From Mycobacterium pinniadriaticum (lineage in GTDB: Bacteria; Actinomycetota; Actinomycetes; Mycobacteriales; Mycobacteriaceae), in assembly GCF_026242045.1 (NCBI RefSeq), contig NZ_JAPJDO010000006.1, forward strand, positions 186,001-250,000: DNA of 64,000 bases, given 5' to 3'. The notes under the pieces are model-generated. The model did not search any database, was not told the DNA's origin, and saw only the letters and a program-made list of their open reading frames with translations. Within the stretch, counting starts at the first letter, position 1; every line of letters begins with the position of its first letter. Shown here in pieces: positions 7,866-16,982 of the stretch. The translations under genes and the position numbers were made by a program.

Positions 7866-8981
7866 GTGCTATCGAGAGGCTCTCAGAAACACCAGGACCG
7901 GGTGCTGGCGTTGAGTGGTGTGACCGTGCTCGCCGTCATCGCGCTCGTGGTGATCCTGGTCGTCGCGCATCCCTTCCGCGGGCGCGATGACAGCCACTTC
8001 TCGATCGTCATCAACACGCCCTACATCGGTCAGGGAGTCGCGGCGGGCACCGCGGTTGTGTTGCACGGCGTGAAGGTCGGCAACGTCGTCGATGTCGCCG
8101 GAGTTGCCGGTGGTGGCGTTCGACTCGTGGCGGAACTCGAAAAGGGGCCGGTACGAGGTCTCACGGATGCTATGACGTTGGATTTCCGGCCGATCAACTA
8201 CTTCGGTGTCGCAGGTGTCAACCTCAGGCCCAATCGCGGCGGACGGGTTCTACACGAGGGAAGCGTGATCAGTTCCGTGCCGGTGGGTAACTTCACCCTC
8301 TCCGAGCTGCTGTCCCGGCTCGGAGATGTTTCGGCGGCCTCGCTCACACCGCAGCTCGTGCAGGTGATCGACAAGGTGACGCGTTACACCGATGGCCTCA
8401 ATCCACTCTTCGAGACCGCGGCAAAAGTGACCCGGGCCGCCGCGGCCATCCAGACGGTTCCCACCGAGCAGCTGCTGACCAACGCGGCATCCATTGTGGG
8501 TGCATTCCCCGAGTTCACTGATTCCGCGCTCGAGGCCACCAGGCGGACCACCGATTTCTCCTATTATCCCGGGCTGACCTGCCCACCGCCGCAGACGGTT
8601 TCGCAACGCATCACCTATCCCTACCTCGAATGTACGAAGGTGGAGAACCTTGCCGACGAGTCTGAAGAGTATTTCCAGGCCGCACCTGTCGCGTTTGCCA
8701 AGATCGCTTCCGACGGTCTGTTCGCGGCGGTGGGACAGCTCGAACGAAGCCACGTCGACGACCTCTACGGGTTGATCGCCGGTATCAAGGCGATAACCGA
8801 TGTCACGCCGCCGTTGCTGCGTCCGCAGGACCTCGCCCAGAAGCTGGCCGAACTGCGATCCCGGTTCGAGCGCCTGTACGCGGGCAACGGGGATCAGCGC
8901 GCCATCTCGGTGCGCGTGGTGCTGGACAGCCTGCCCGGGATCGCCGCTCCCATCGGCATCGTGATGGAGGGATCTCAGTGA
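7866..8981 (+). CDS. mceA: Mce-family protein A
   Basis: 371-aa Mce protein. An N-terminal membrane anchor spans about residues 13-37, followed by the MlaD/Mce domain (about 45-125), recognisable from GVKVGNVVDV and the FRPINYFGVAGVNL stretch. The rest is a helical region expected to form the tunnel of the hexameric needle. Mce proteins carry hydrophobic substrates such as sterols or fatty acids across the periplasm; the substrate here is unknown. GTG start at 7866; the stop overlaps the mceB start by 4 bases (GTGA). Confidence 0.88.
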   Translation: MLSRGSQKHQDRVLALSGVTVLAVIALVVILVVAHPFRGRDDSHFSIVINTPYIGQGVAAGTAVVLHGVKVGNVVDVAGVAGGGVRLVAELEKGPVRGLTDAMTLDFRPINYFGVAGVNLRPNRGGRVLHEGSVISSVPVGNFTLSELLSRLGDVSAASLTPQLVQVIDKVTRYTDGLNPLFETAAKVTRAAAAIQTVPTEQLLTNAASIVGAFPEFTDSALEATRRTTDFSYYPGLTCPPPQTVSQRITYPYLECTKVENLADESEEYFQAAPVAFAKIASDGLFAAVGQLERSHVDDLYGLIAGIKAITDVTPPLLRPQDLAQKLAELRSRFERLYAGNGDQRAISVRVVLDSLPGIAAPIGIVMEGSQ

Positions 8982-9982
8982 AACCCCTTGCAAATCTGTG
9001 GCGTATCGGTCTGAGCATCGCGGTTGCCATCGTATTGTTCATCCTGCTGTCGAACACGCTGACCAACCCCGTCGCTGTCGATACACGCAGCTATACAGCC
9101 GAGTTCACCGACGCCTCGGGATTGCATCCGCACGGCGACGTCCGCGTTCGTGGCGTTCGGGTGGGCAAGGTCGACGCCGTCGACCTTGTGCGCCGGGACG
9201 GCCAGAACGTGGCGAGGGTGTCCTTCACTCTCGACAAGAAGTACGGCATCGTGTCGCTATCCAGGCTCGCCATCAAGTTTCAAGCGCTCACCGGAGTGCG
9301 GTACATCGACATCGACGATGCTGTCGAAAGTTATCGGGTGGGTGACCTGATCACTCACATTCCGACAACCATGACGAGACCCTCGTTCGACGTCACGGCG
9401 TTGTTCAACGGGCTGCAACCGGTGCTGGCAACGCTGAGCCCCGAAGAGATCAACGACTTCAGCTCGAAGGCCGCCACCCTACTCACAGGTGATGGCGGGG
9501 GGCTGGCGCCAGTGCTGGCCAGCCTGCGCAACCTCACCGAGTTCGTGTCGAATCGTCAGCAGGTCGTGTCGGTGTTGATGAACAACCTCACCAATGTGGC
9601 CAATGCAATCCAGAGCAAGTCGGCGCAGTACATCCACCTCATCGATCTGTTCAATCAGCCGGTGGATGCCGCACTCACCATCCTCGACGAGTTCCGCAAG
9701 TCACTGCTGTACGGAAAGAACTTCTTCGACCCGGTCATCCGGTTGCTCAACAGTGCCGGCCTGAAACCGGGGATAAATATCGACGAGGCATTGGATCGTG
9801 CCTTCAGCAATCTCGACAATTTCTTCGACGCGATCAAGCTCGTGCCGGTGATGTACGAGAACATTCGGCCGCCCGGTGAGAACGACGATGTGGTCCAGCC
9901 GTGCTCACGTGGCCGCTTCCAACTCCCAGAGACGATGGACGTGCTACTGAACGGTCAGCGGGTGGTCCTGTGCAATCGCTGA
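8978..9982 (+). CDS. mceB: Mce-family protein B
   Basis: 334 aa with an N-terminal anchor (about residues 8-27) and a Mce/MlaD domain at about 38-115 containing RGVRVGKVDAVDL and ALTGVRYIDIDD. The C-terminal half is helical. The C-terminus (VVQPCSRGRFQLPE, later VVLCNR) holds two Cys residues that could pair. GTG 8978 overlaps the mceA stop, and the 3' end overlaps the mceC start by 13 bases. Confidence 0.88.
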   Translation: MKPLANLWRIGLSIAVAIVLFILLSNTLTNPVAVDTRSYTAEFTDASGLHPHGDVRVRGVRVGKVDAVDLVRRDGQNVARVSFTLDKKYGIVSLSRLAIKFQALTGVRYIDIDDAVESYRVGDLITHIPTTMTRPSFDVTALFNGLQPVLATLSPEEINDFSSKAATLLTGDGGGLAPVLASLRNLTEFVSNRQQVVSVLMNNLTNVANAIQSKSAQYIHLIDLFNQPVDAALTILDEFRKSLLYGKNFFDPVIRLLNSAGLKPGINIDEALDRAFSNLDNFFDAIKLVPVMYENIRPPGENDDVVQPCSRGRFQLPETMDVLLNGQRVVLCNR

Positions 9983-10950
9983 ATCCGAAGAAAATTCTCG
10001 GCAGTCCGACGGTTTGGGGGGCGGGCGGGATTGCCTTTGCACTCATAGTCGCCATGGTGCTCGCGTACATCTACCACCACCCGCCGGGTCAGAACAAGCT
10101 TGTCAGCTTCTACACCGACGACGCAGCGTCTATCCGGGTGGGAGACCAGGTCCGCATGGCGGGGATAGCGGTCGGCAAGGTGGACAAGTTGTCGTTGGAG
10201 CCGGATCAGGTCAAGGTGATTGCCCGAATCGACAACACCGCGTTCGTCGGCGATCGATCACAAGTGGACGTGCGGATGCTCACGGTTGTCGGTGGTTACT
10301 ACGTGAACGTGGTGTCGGTCGGCGATACCCCGCTGGGGGATACGGTGATTCCGCGCACTCGAGTGACGATGCCCTACAGTCTGATCCAGACGTTGACGGA
10401 CACCACCAAGATCACCGAGAAGGTGCGGACCCAGCCGTTCAACGACTCGTTGAATCAACTCCAGCAGGGGCTGTCCGGCACCAACGTCCAGGTTGTGTCG
10501 ACCATGGTCGATGCGGGCAATGCCATCATGTCGACGGTGGAGCGCCAGCGCGGCCAGATCACACAGATTCTCGGAATGTCGGACGAGTACATCAGAGCGC
10601 TCGCCGAATATCGCGACAAGTTCACTCAACTGGTGCGGAAGGTCTCGATCCTGACGCAGACACTGGCGCTCTACAACGGTGGCATGGAGAACACCATCAC
10701 CGGCTTGGGCACAGTCTTGATGCAACTCAAGACCGTCGGGGACTTCTATGAAGGCCACCGTTTGGAGTTCATCGAGCGGGTGCGCAACTATCTGCACGAG
10801 GGACAGTTGTTCGTCGAACGCAACGGGCTGACGATTCGTGCCCTGAAGCGGGTGCAGAATCTGTTCGACCGAATTCTCGACGCGCAGAACGCCAGTCCGG
10901 CCCTGCTGGCCACCGACATCTGCATGCCGATCCCGGGGAGTGCGTGCTGA
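9970..10950 (+). CDS. mceC: Mce-family protein C
   Basis: 326 aa from GTG 9970, which lies inside the end of mceB. An upstream in-frame start at 9901 is unlikely because it would overlap mceB by over 80 bases. An N-terminal anchor (about residues 14-36) is followed by the Mce domain with MAGIAVGKVDKLSLEPD and VGGYYVNVVSVG. A long helical region (about 130-310) and a short C-terminus with a final Cys follow. Its stop overlaps the mceD ATG (TGATG). Confidence 0.87.
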   Translation: MQSLNPKKILGSPTVWGAGGIAFALIVAMVLAYIYHHPPGQNKLVSFYTDDAASIRVGDQVRMAGIAVGKVDKLSLEPDQVKVIARIDNTAFVGDRSQVDVRMLTVVGGYYVNVVSVGDTPLGDTVIPRTRVTMPYSLIQTLTDTTKITEKVRTQPFNDSLNQLQQGLSGTNVQVVSTMVDAGNAIMSTVERQRGQITQILGMSDEYIRALAEYRDKFTQLVRKVSILTQTLALYNGGMENTITGLGTVLMQLKTVGDFYEGHRLEFIERVRNYLHEGQLFVERNGLTIRALKRVQNLFDRILDAQNASPALLATDICMPIPGSAC

Positions 10951-12041
10951 TGTCCGGTATTGCGATCGATAACGCGCGCCGCGCGGCGTCGGTATCACTC
11001 GCTGTTTCCGTGATGCTGGGGTGTGGATCGTGCGCGCCCCGGGTCAGCGAACACGGCGCCCGGTACTGCGCGATCATGCCCGATAGTATCGGACTCTACG
11101 TGGACAATCCGGTCACCCAAATGGGTTACCAGATCGGCAGGGTCGCGAACATCACACCGTCGGCTCAGTCTGTGCGTGTCGAGTTTGTGGTGGACGAGCA
11201 GCGAGCCCTGCCGGACAACGTCAAGGCTGTCATCAGGTCGACGTCGATCCTCGCCGATCGGGCATTGGAATTGGTGGGGAACTACAGCGGTGGTGCCACG
11301 TTGGCTGCGGGTGCCTGCATTCCGCTGGACCGCTCGTTGACGCCGAAAAGTCTCTCTCAAGTCATCGGCGCATCGACGACGTTCGTCAACTCGATCAGTC
11401 CGGAGGGCTCGGACAACATCGCCGGGGTCGTCAAGGGGGTTGACGAGGCGCTCCGGGACCAGGGGCCCAACGCGAACAGGCTACTCAATTCGGCGGCTGC
11501 CGCGCTGGATTCGCCCGATCAGGCGATCGGAGATCTGGGGTCGATCGTGACCAATCTCGGTACGTTGACGTCGACACTGGTCGATCTCGAACCGACCCTC
11601 AAAGAGGTGTTCCAAGACGCCGTCGTGGTCGCGCCGGAGGTCAATACGACGCTCTGGTCGGCGTCGATGGCCTATGAGGGAATTGTTCCGATCTTGACCT
11701 TGGCCTCCGATCTCGAGGTCGAACTGGGGCCCCAGATTCAGCAACTGCTGGATGCGGTCGCGGTGACGATCAGGAAGCTGACGCCGCGCGCTCCGTTCTA
11801 CGCCAGTTTGCTGAACATCACTCCGCGCCTGATCAATGGACTGGCCAACATCGTCAACACCCATCAGTTCGGAACATTGAGGTACCGACCGCCGCTGTAC
11901 CGGATCCGGACGCCGGACGGCGTTGCGCAGTGCAACATCATGAATGCATCGGTGCCCGGCAGTTGCGCGAACGTTCAAGGAACCCCCTATGCCGTGGACG
12001 TCGCTCTGCTCCAATACGTCCTCACGCTGGCGAGCCGATGA
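10950..12041 (+). CDS. mceD: Mce-family protein D (Cys near signal end)
   Basis: 363 aa. The N-terminus has a signal-like hydrophobic stretch ending MLGCGSCAPR, so two Cys follow the hydrophobic core. A lipoprotein modification is possible, although the lipobox is imperfect. The Mce domain (about 40-125) includes QMGYQIGRVANITP and STSILADRALELVGNY. The C-terminal region is helical and ends with two Cys in NIMNASVPGSCANVQG context. The start ATG 10950 overlaps the mceC stop. Confidence 0.86.
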   Translation: MSGIAIDNARRAASVSLAVSVMLGCGSCAPRVSEHGARYCAIMPDSIGLYVDNPVTQMGYQIGRVANITPSAQSVRVEFVVDEQRALPDNVKAVIRSTSILADRALELVGNYSGGATLAAGACIPLDRSLTPKSLSQVIGASTTFVNSISPEGSDNIAGVVKGVDEALRDQGPNANRLLNSAAAALDSPDQAIGDLGSIVTNLGTLTSTLVDLEPTLKEVFQDAVVVAPEVNTTLWSASMAYEGIVPILTLASDLEVELGPQIQQLLDAVAVTIRKLTPRAPFYASLLNITPRLINGLANIVNTHQFGTLRYRPPLYRIRTPDGVAQCNIMNASVPGSCANVQGTPYAVDVALLQYVLTLASR

Positions 12042-13033
12042 TGCCGCGTCTGTGGTGGGCCGCGATCGCTGTCGGTGGCGTCCTGTCGTTGTCCTCCTGT
12101 GCGTCGATCAATGTCAACTCGATTCCCCAACCTGGTGCGTCCTATCGCGACGGTTACGACGTCGTGATGCGGTTCGAGAGTGTGCTGAACCTTCCCGCGA
12201 GGGCGAAGGTGGTGCTGGACGGTGTGAACGTCGGAGTCGTGTCCGACGTGAAGTTGACTCCTGACGCCGTCGATGTCACAGTGCGCGTCGGTCATGATGT
12301 CGTGATTCCGTCGAACGTCCACGCAGTTCTTCAGCAGGCGACTGTCCTCGGTGACATCTACGTCGCTCTCGAGCCACCGCAGGACGGCAGTCCGAGCGGC
12401 CCGGGGCTTCGCCCAGGTGCCGTCATTCCTCTCTCGCAGACGACGTCACCTCCGCAACTCGAGGACACGATCGCGAGCCTCGCGAACTTTGTGTCGAGCG
12501 GATCGATCCAGCGGGCCCAGAACACGATTGTCCGGCTCAACCGCGTCGTACCGACGACGGACGAGGTCCGACGGCTGACGACTCAGATAGACACCAATTT
12601 GATTGCGCTGTCGACGAATATCGACCAGGTCGACAAGCTGCTCGACGGTGCGGCACGGATGGCGGCGACTCTCAACGGCCACGTGCCGGAGTTGAACTAC
12701 GTCCTTTCGCCGTACGGCCAACTCGGTCTGGAGCGTCTCATCCGTCTCACGAACTCCGTCGCCACTCTCCTTCCCGGCGTCGGCAGCATTGCGTCCGGTG
12801 GCTACTGGCTGGTTCCATTCCTCAACTCCGCAGCGAATGCGATGGAGGCTGTGCAGCAGTCCAAAGTGGCCACCGAAGAGGAGATCCCGCGGTATCGCAA
12901 GCTGTTCACCGACTACTTTCTCACGGAAGACAAGTACCCGGCGATCAACATCACCTCGATCGTCGGCCCAGACGGTCGAGAGTTGTCGGGCAACGTGCAG
13001 GACGTATTGCGGATCTTGGGGGCGATTCCATGA
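12038..13033 (+). CDS. mceE: Mce-family lipoprotein E
   Basis: 331 aa. The signal peptide ends in LSLSSCAS, a good lipobox, as expected for MceE proteins, which are normally lipoproteins. The Mce domain follows with LDGVNVGVVSDVKLTPD and QQATVLGDIYVALEPP. A helical C-terminal part completes the needle subunit. The start overlaps the mceD stop (ATGATG; ATG 12038 or 12041). The stop overlaps the mceF ATG by 4 bases. Confidence 0.88.
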   Translation: MMPRLWWAAIAVGGVLSLSSCASINVNSIPQPGASYRDGYDVVMRFESVLNLPARAKVVLDGVNVGVVSDVKLTPDAVDVTVRVGHDVVIPSNVHAVLQQATVLGDIYVALEPPQDGSPSGPGLRPGAVIPLSQTTSPPQLEDTIASLANFVSSGSIQRAQNTIVRLNRVVPTTDEVRRLTTQIDTNLIALSTNIDQVDKLLDGAARMAATLNGHVPELNYVLSPYGQLGLERLIRLTNSVATLLPGVGSIASGGYWLVPFLNSAANAMEAVQQSKVATEEEIPRYRKLFTDYFLTEDKYPAINITSIVGPDGRELSGNVQDVLRILGAIP

Positions 13034-13986
13034 GGTTCGCGTTTCGGGCACGTGATGTCGCGTCCTTCCTCGCATTTGGCGTGATCATCGTCTTCGTCCT
13101 CGGCTATCTCGCCATGCTCGGGTTGCGTGTCACCCCGCCGGAGGACAGAACCAACCTGTCCATGGACGTACCCGACGTCAACGGGGTGGTCGTGGGATCG
13201 AACGTCCTGCTGCGCGGGGCTCCTGTCGGCAAGGTAACCGGGGTCGCGACATCCCTGAACGCAGCGAGGATCGACTTCTATGTCGAAGGGGGGTACCGGA
13301 TCCCGGTCGACACCGAAGTACGTCTGGAGAACCTATCCGCGCTCGGGGAGTCCTACCTGGGACTGATGCCACGAAGCCAAAGCGGGCCCATGCTGCAGAA
13401 TGGCCAGCGGATTGCCACGAGTGAGGTCGTTCAGCCACCGTCGGTCTCCGAGTTGGCCACGAGTGTCACCCGGGTGCTCAGCCAGATGAATCCCGAAGCG
13501 CTGAACCGGGTGATCAGCGAAACAGATACGGCGCTCCCGGATCCGACCACGACCCTGCCGAGTTTGTCGCGCGCGAGCCGCATGCTCAACAACACCGTCG
13601 ACGAGATGAACGGTCGCGGACAACTCCTGCTCGGCAACTTTCAGACTCTGCTGGCCAACGCCGAATGGGTCAGTCCGATCCTTGAGTTCCTGACCCCACA
13701 CATCCGTGAGATCGGCAGGGGCTCACAAGATTTCTACAAGCACGTGCCGATCCTGAATCATCGTGGTGAGCCGGGTAACGTGACCAACTTGAACAAGCTG
13801 GTCGCCCGCATACAGGCGCTGCTCGACGACCGCGGCAGTGACCTCAAGGTGCTGGGTGAGGCGTTCCAACCCAAGCTGAACGCCATCGCCGCGTCGCTGA
13901 TGAACTTTGATACCGGCCAGCTATTGGACAACTTCCTCGAAACGGTCCCCCCGGATGGGACCATCACGCTGAGGGTGCGGCCGTGA
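13030..13986 (+). CDS. mceF: Mce-family protein F
   Basis: 318 aa, the last core Mce subunit. An N-terminal anchor (about residues 12-32) precedes the Mce domain with LLRGAPVGKVTGVATS and NLSALGESYLGLMP. The C-terminal helical region ends without the long Pro-rich tail seen in some MceF proteins. ATG 13030 overlaps mceE (ATGA). The next gene follows after 58 bases, so the accessory genes are probably on the same transcript. Confidence 0.87.
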   Translation: MRFAFRARDVASFLAFGVIIVFVLGYLAMLGLRVTPPEDRTNLSMDVPDVNGVVVGSNVLLRGAPVGKVTGVATSLNAARIDFYVEGGYRIPVDTEVRLENLSALGESYLGLMPRSQSGPMLQNGQRIATSEVVQPPSVSELATSVTRVLSQMNPEALNRVISETDTALPDPTTTLPSLSRASRMLNNTVDEMNGRGQLLLGNFQTLLANAEWVSPILEFLTPHIREIGRGSQDFYKHVPILNHRGEPGNVTNLNKLVARIQALLDDRGSDLKVLGEAFQPKLNAIAASLMNFDTGQLLDNFLETVPPDGTITLRVRP

Positions 13987-14044
13987 AGTCGAGCTCCATG
14001 ACGAGGCGATCGGATGCGATCACAGTTTGACGAAAGGTAAAACA

Positions 14045-14707
14045 ATGACGACCAGCACACACCCCGAGAAAATGGTGGCGGCCGAGGACGGCGCGTCGTC
14101 TGATGCCGCTGAGGATGTGGTGCGCGCCGAAAAATCCGACCCGCCGGCCGATGAAGGCGCGGAGAAGAACGCACCTCGACCGCAGCGTTCGGTGTCGTTC
14201 AGCGTGCGCAGTCTGATGGTTGCCGTCGTCATGGCGGTACTGATCGGCGCTATCGCGACGCTGGGATGGTTGTACCTCGGTGCGCGCCATCAACTGGACG
14301 CACAAGCCACCCAGTCGGCCAACAACTCCCATGCCGAGAAGATGGCGCTGGACTATGCCGTCAGTGCGGCAACCATGGACTACAAGAACCTACAGGCGTG
14401 GAAAGTCAAGCTTGTCGAGGGCACCAGTCCGGAGTTGAACAAGAAACTCACCGAGGCGGCTACATCGATGGAGCAGGTCCTCACCCCGCTGCAGTGGAGT
14501 TCGAGCGCGCGACCACTGGTGGCCAAGGTCCGCACAGACACCAATGGTGTCTACGTCGTCGACAGTTTCGTCAGCGTGAACACGAAGACGATCCAGTCAC
14601 CCGAACCCCTTCAATCAACGGCGACCTACAGCGTGACGATCGACAGCAATAACAACTGGCAGATCACCGATGTCGGCGGCATCGGTTCCGCCCTGGAAGG
14701 CAACTGA
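14045..14707 (+). CDS. Mce-associated membrane protein (Mas)
   Basis: 220 aa. A charged, Ala/Glu-rich cytoplasmic N-terminus of about 55 residues is followed by one membrane helix (about 58-82) and an NTF2-like extracytoplasmic domain, the layout of Mce-associated proteins. These stabilise or assist Mce complexes; the precise role is not settled. ATG 14045 has GAAAGG upstream. Position directly after mceF supports the call. Confidence 0.78.
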   Translation: MTTSTHPEKMVAAEDGASSDAAEDVVRAEKSDPPADEGAEKNAPRPQRSVSFSVRSLMVAVVMAVLIGAIATLGWLYLGARHQLDAQATQSANNSHAEKMALDYAVSAATMDYKNLQAWKVKLVEGTSPELNKKLTEAATSMEQVLTPLQWSSSARPLVAKVRTDTNGVYVVDSFVSVNTKTIQSPEPLQSTATYSVTIDSNNNWQITDVGGIGSALEGN

Positions 14708-14725
14708 CGGCGGGGAACCCCAGGA

Positions 14726-15397
14726 ATGGTGCGAATGACGAAGACCACAGGAGCGCAGGGTTTCCCGCGTCGTCTGGCGTGGATCGTGTTCGGTGTCATC
14801 GTCGCTGTGACGATGGCCGTTTCCGGCGCGCCGCTGATATCCGCGGTGCCGGGTGATCCACCGTCGCCGCCCAACCCTCCTTCCGACAGCGACCTCATCC
14901 GCCCGTTGCCGGTGGTCGTTCCGGTCGCGTCGAATTGGCAGCCCAAGTTCCCGTTCCCCTACGATCAGACCAGGAACAGGGTGACCGACGCCGATATCAC
15001 TGCGATGCGCGAGATGTGCCAGTGGTACAACGCTCAGTACGCGACGCTGCGCGCGCAGATCGATCGGCTGCAGTTCAACCGGATCGGTCCCGATGGTAAG
15101 GATTACGACTATGGCCGGGACGACGTCGGGCAACAGGTCGACATAGTCACCGGTAACATCGGTCAGGCGTTGGACTTTCTCACCCCTCGTGTCCAGGCGC
15201 TGACCCAAGCGCCGAATTCCTTCGGCGACAATTACTTTGCGATCTACGAAGGTGAGGCTTTCTACAAGCTCTGGGAGCAGTTGTTCAACGTGAACAACGG
15301 CATCTTGGCTCATCAGCCGGACTGGTTCACGGGACCGTCGGTCCAGAAAGCCAAGAGATGGGGCAGCGACATCCACCGATCACACGTCTGCGAATAG
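14726..15397 (+). CDS. Exported protein of unknown function in the mce operon
   Basis: 223 aa. An N-terminal signal or anchor lies at about residues 15-40, then a Pro-rich linker (GDPPSPPNPPSD) and a helical, Tyr/Trp/Gln-rich domain with one conserved-looking core (MCQWYNAQYATLRAQIDRLQ). I do not recognise a named family. It starts 18 bases after the Mas gene and has the same orientation, so an accessory role in the cell envelope with Mce is inferred. ATG 14735 is an alternative start. Confidence 0.62.
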   Translation: MVRMTKTTGAQGFPRRLAWIVFGVIVAVTMAVSGAPLISAVPGDPPSPPNPPSDSDLIRPLPVVVPVASNWQPKFPFPYDQTRNRVTDADITAMREMCQWYNAQYATLRAQIDRLQFNRIGPDGKDYDYGRDDVGQQVDIVTGNIGQALDFLTPRVQALTQAPNSFGDNYFAIYEGEAFYKLWEQLFNVNNGILAHQPDWFTGPSVQKAKRWGSDIHRSHVCE

Positions 15398-15409
15398 GAG
15401 GAAGCTGTG

Positions 15410-15901
15410 ATGCGGAGACCGGCCCTGCGTACTCGACCGGGTGGTTCCGAACGGTACCGCAGGCGCGGTGTGGTGGCTGCGACGCTCGCCCTGGCGGCCG
15501 CTGGCACGTGCTGTGCGCCGGGGGCGTCAGCGGACTCCGGCGATCTGCTGAGTTCGGCGGTGATCGCTGCGCGCCCGGCATCATGCCCGCCATTGAAGGC
15601 GAACCCGCTTGTTCGGGAGGCCGCCGCGGGAATCAACCGATCCAACGACCTGTGGCTGGACTACGCCGCGCGGGCCGAACCCGAGACGGACCCCATGCCG
15701 CGATTGAAGGATCTGGGCTACCAGGGAAGCAAAGCGGTGATCATCCACGGCGCCGCGAAGAACGAAGCCGACTCGATCAAGGCGTTGCTGCTGCAGGGCT
15801 ATGCCGCGATACCCGATTGCACCTATACGGACTTCGGAGTCGATGTGTCGCAAAGTAATTCGGATGGCTGGATCTTGACGGCCCTGGTGTTGGCCGGATA
15901 G
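15410..15901 (+). CDS. Exported protein of unknown function in the mce operon
   Basis: 163 aa. A strong AGGAGG lies 7 bases before ATG 15410. The signal peptide ends near PGASADS. The mature part contains two Cys (ARPASCPPLK and AAIPDCTYTD) and ends in WILTALVLAG. The end recalls the tail of some secreted CAP/SCP-like proteins, but the catalytic-type residues of that family are not apparent. Function unknown. It is co-directional with mce genes on both sides. Confidence 0.62.
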   Translation: MRRPALRTRPGGSERYRRRGVVAATLALAAAGTCCAPGASADSGDLLSSAVIAARPASCPPLKANPLVREAAAGINRSNDLWLDYAARAEPETDPMPRLKDLGYQGSKAVIIHGAAKNEADSIKALLLQGYAAIPDCTYTDFGVDVSQSNSDGWILTALVLAG

Positions 15902-15918
15902 GCGACGAAAGGAGCTCG

Positions 15919-16359
15919 ATGAAGCGAATCGCGCCGCTGGTCGTTCCGGTACTGGTCGCCATCGCGGGTGTGTCCATGCCGTCGCCGGCGCATGCTCAGG
16001 ATCTGGTGACCTATCAGATCTTCTCCGATTCCGTACCAGGTCTGGCCGGAGTCGAATACCGGGACACGTCGGGAAAGCATCTGCTGCAAAATGTTCAACT
16101 GCCCTGGAGCATTACGGTGCCGGTGGCCGATCCGACGAGCCCCACTGATGACGGGGCCGAGGTGCGCGCGGACTGGCGGCCGAACTTCCGCACAGCGGCG
16201 ACCGTCGGGCGCGTACTTCTCGGGAAGTTCGTGACGGTCCGCATCTATCGCGGTGACGAGTTGCTTTGCGAGAGCATCTTGGATGTCGGCAACGCCACCT
16301 GCTATGGCAGCGTGCCCCATCGCTCCGAGAACGAATCCTCACCGGGGAACCTGCCGTGA
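15919..16359 (+). CDS. Secreted MmpS-like domain protein in the mce operon
   Basis: 146 aa with a cleavable signal peptide ending PSPAHAQ. The mature domain looks like the extracytoplasmic beta-sandwich of mycobacterial MmpS proteins: a VEYRDTSGK strand, LPWSITV, and Cys residues in ELLCESILDVGNATCYG. MmpS proteins normally have a membrane anchor and pair with MmpL transporters; neither is seen here, so this is a soluble relative. Its stop overlaps the next GTG start (GTGA), so it is part of the mce transcript. Confidence 0.62.
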   Translation: MKRIAPLVVPVLVAIAGVSMPSPAHAQDLVTYQIFSDSVPGLAGVEYRDTSGKHLLQNVQLPWSITVPVADPTSPTDDGAEVRADWRPNFRTAATVGRVLLGKFVTVRIYRGDELLCESILDVGNATCYGSVPHRSENESSPGNLP

Positions 16360-16874
16360 GCGGGCAGCACGGACGCCTACCGCGCCGCCGTCTCTTGGCC
16401 GCCACGACAATCGCTTTGTGCGTCGGGGTGACGCTGCCGCCGGTGGGGCACGCCGATCCACCCCGCGTGCCCAGCCCTTATCCGGACGACAACCTTGTCC
16501 TGAGGCTGTACGAACGGGTCAAGTACGACGACTATTTCACCGCCAGTGCGGGCGGCGTGTGGTTCACGACGCCACTCGGGCTCAACTGTGGCATCTGGGA
16601 TCGCGGCAGCTTCGGGTGCACTGGCGACATCCGAGGTGCACCGCCGGGCACAACCAATATCGGCTGGGTGAACGGAAACATCGTGACCCGCTACGACTGG
16701 CTGCTCGGCGTGCAGTTCCCATCTGGGCGCGGTCAACGTGAACTGCCGGTCCGAAGCTATATCGAGTACAACGGCACGCGGTGCGCAACCATGGCGGACA
16801 CCAGCACGTTCTGCTCTCGGGGGCCTTTCAAGTTCTTCATCACCCCCACGCAGACATGGCTCAGTCCACCGTAG
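16356..16874 (+). CDS. Exported protein of unknown function, last gene of the mce operon
   Basis: 172 aa from GTG 16356, coupled to the preceding gene by a 4-base overlap. A twin-Arg-like stretch (PRRRLLAATTIALCVG) is followed by a signal peptide ending VGHADPP. The mature part holds four or more Cys (NCGIWDRGSFGC, TRCATMADTSTFCSRG), suggesting disulfides outside the membrane. No family recognised. The Tat-like character is only a visual impression. Confidence 0.6.
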   Translation: MSGQHGRLPRRRLLAATTIALCVGVTLPPVGHADPPRVPSPYPDDNLVLRLYERVKYDDYFTASAGGVWFTTPLGLNCGIWDRGSFGCTGDIRGAPPGTTNIGWVNGNIVTRYDWLLGVQFPSGRGQRELPVRSYIEYNGTRCATMADTSTFCSRGPFKFFITPTQTWLSPP

Positions 16875-16898
16875 CCGTGGGATGTTTACATAAAAAGG

Positions 16899-16909
16899 TA
16901 ACCTGGTTA
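16899..16909. promoter_or_regulatory. Regulon operator, site 2
   Basis: TAACCTGGTTA core, with GG and GA flanks instead of AC and GT. A TANNNT hexamer (TAGTCT, 16917-16922) follows. It lies 74 bp before the gene at 16983. Confidence 0.7.
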
Positions 16910-16982
16910 GAGTAATTAGTCTGCGATAAAGCCACCGATCGTCGGGCGGCGCCGGTGTCCATCGGCGGAAGGAACCTCGCTA

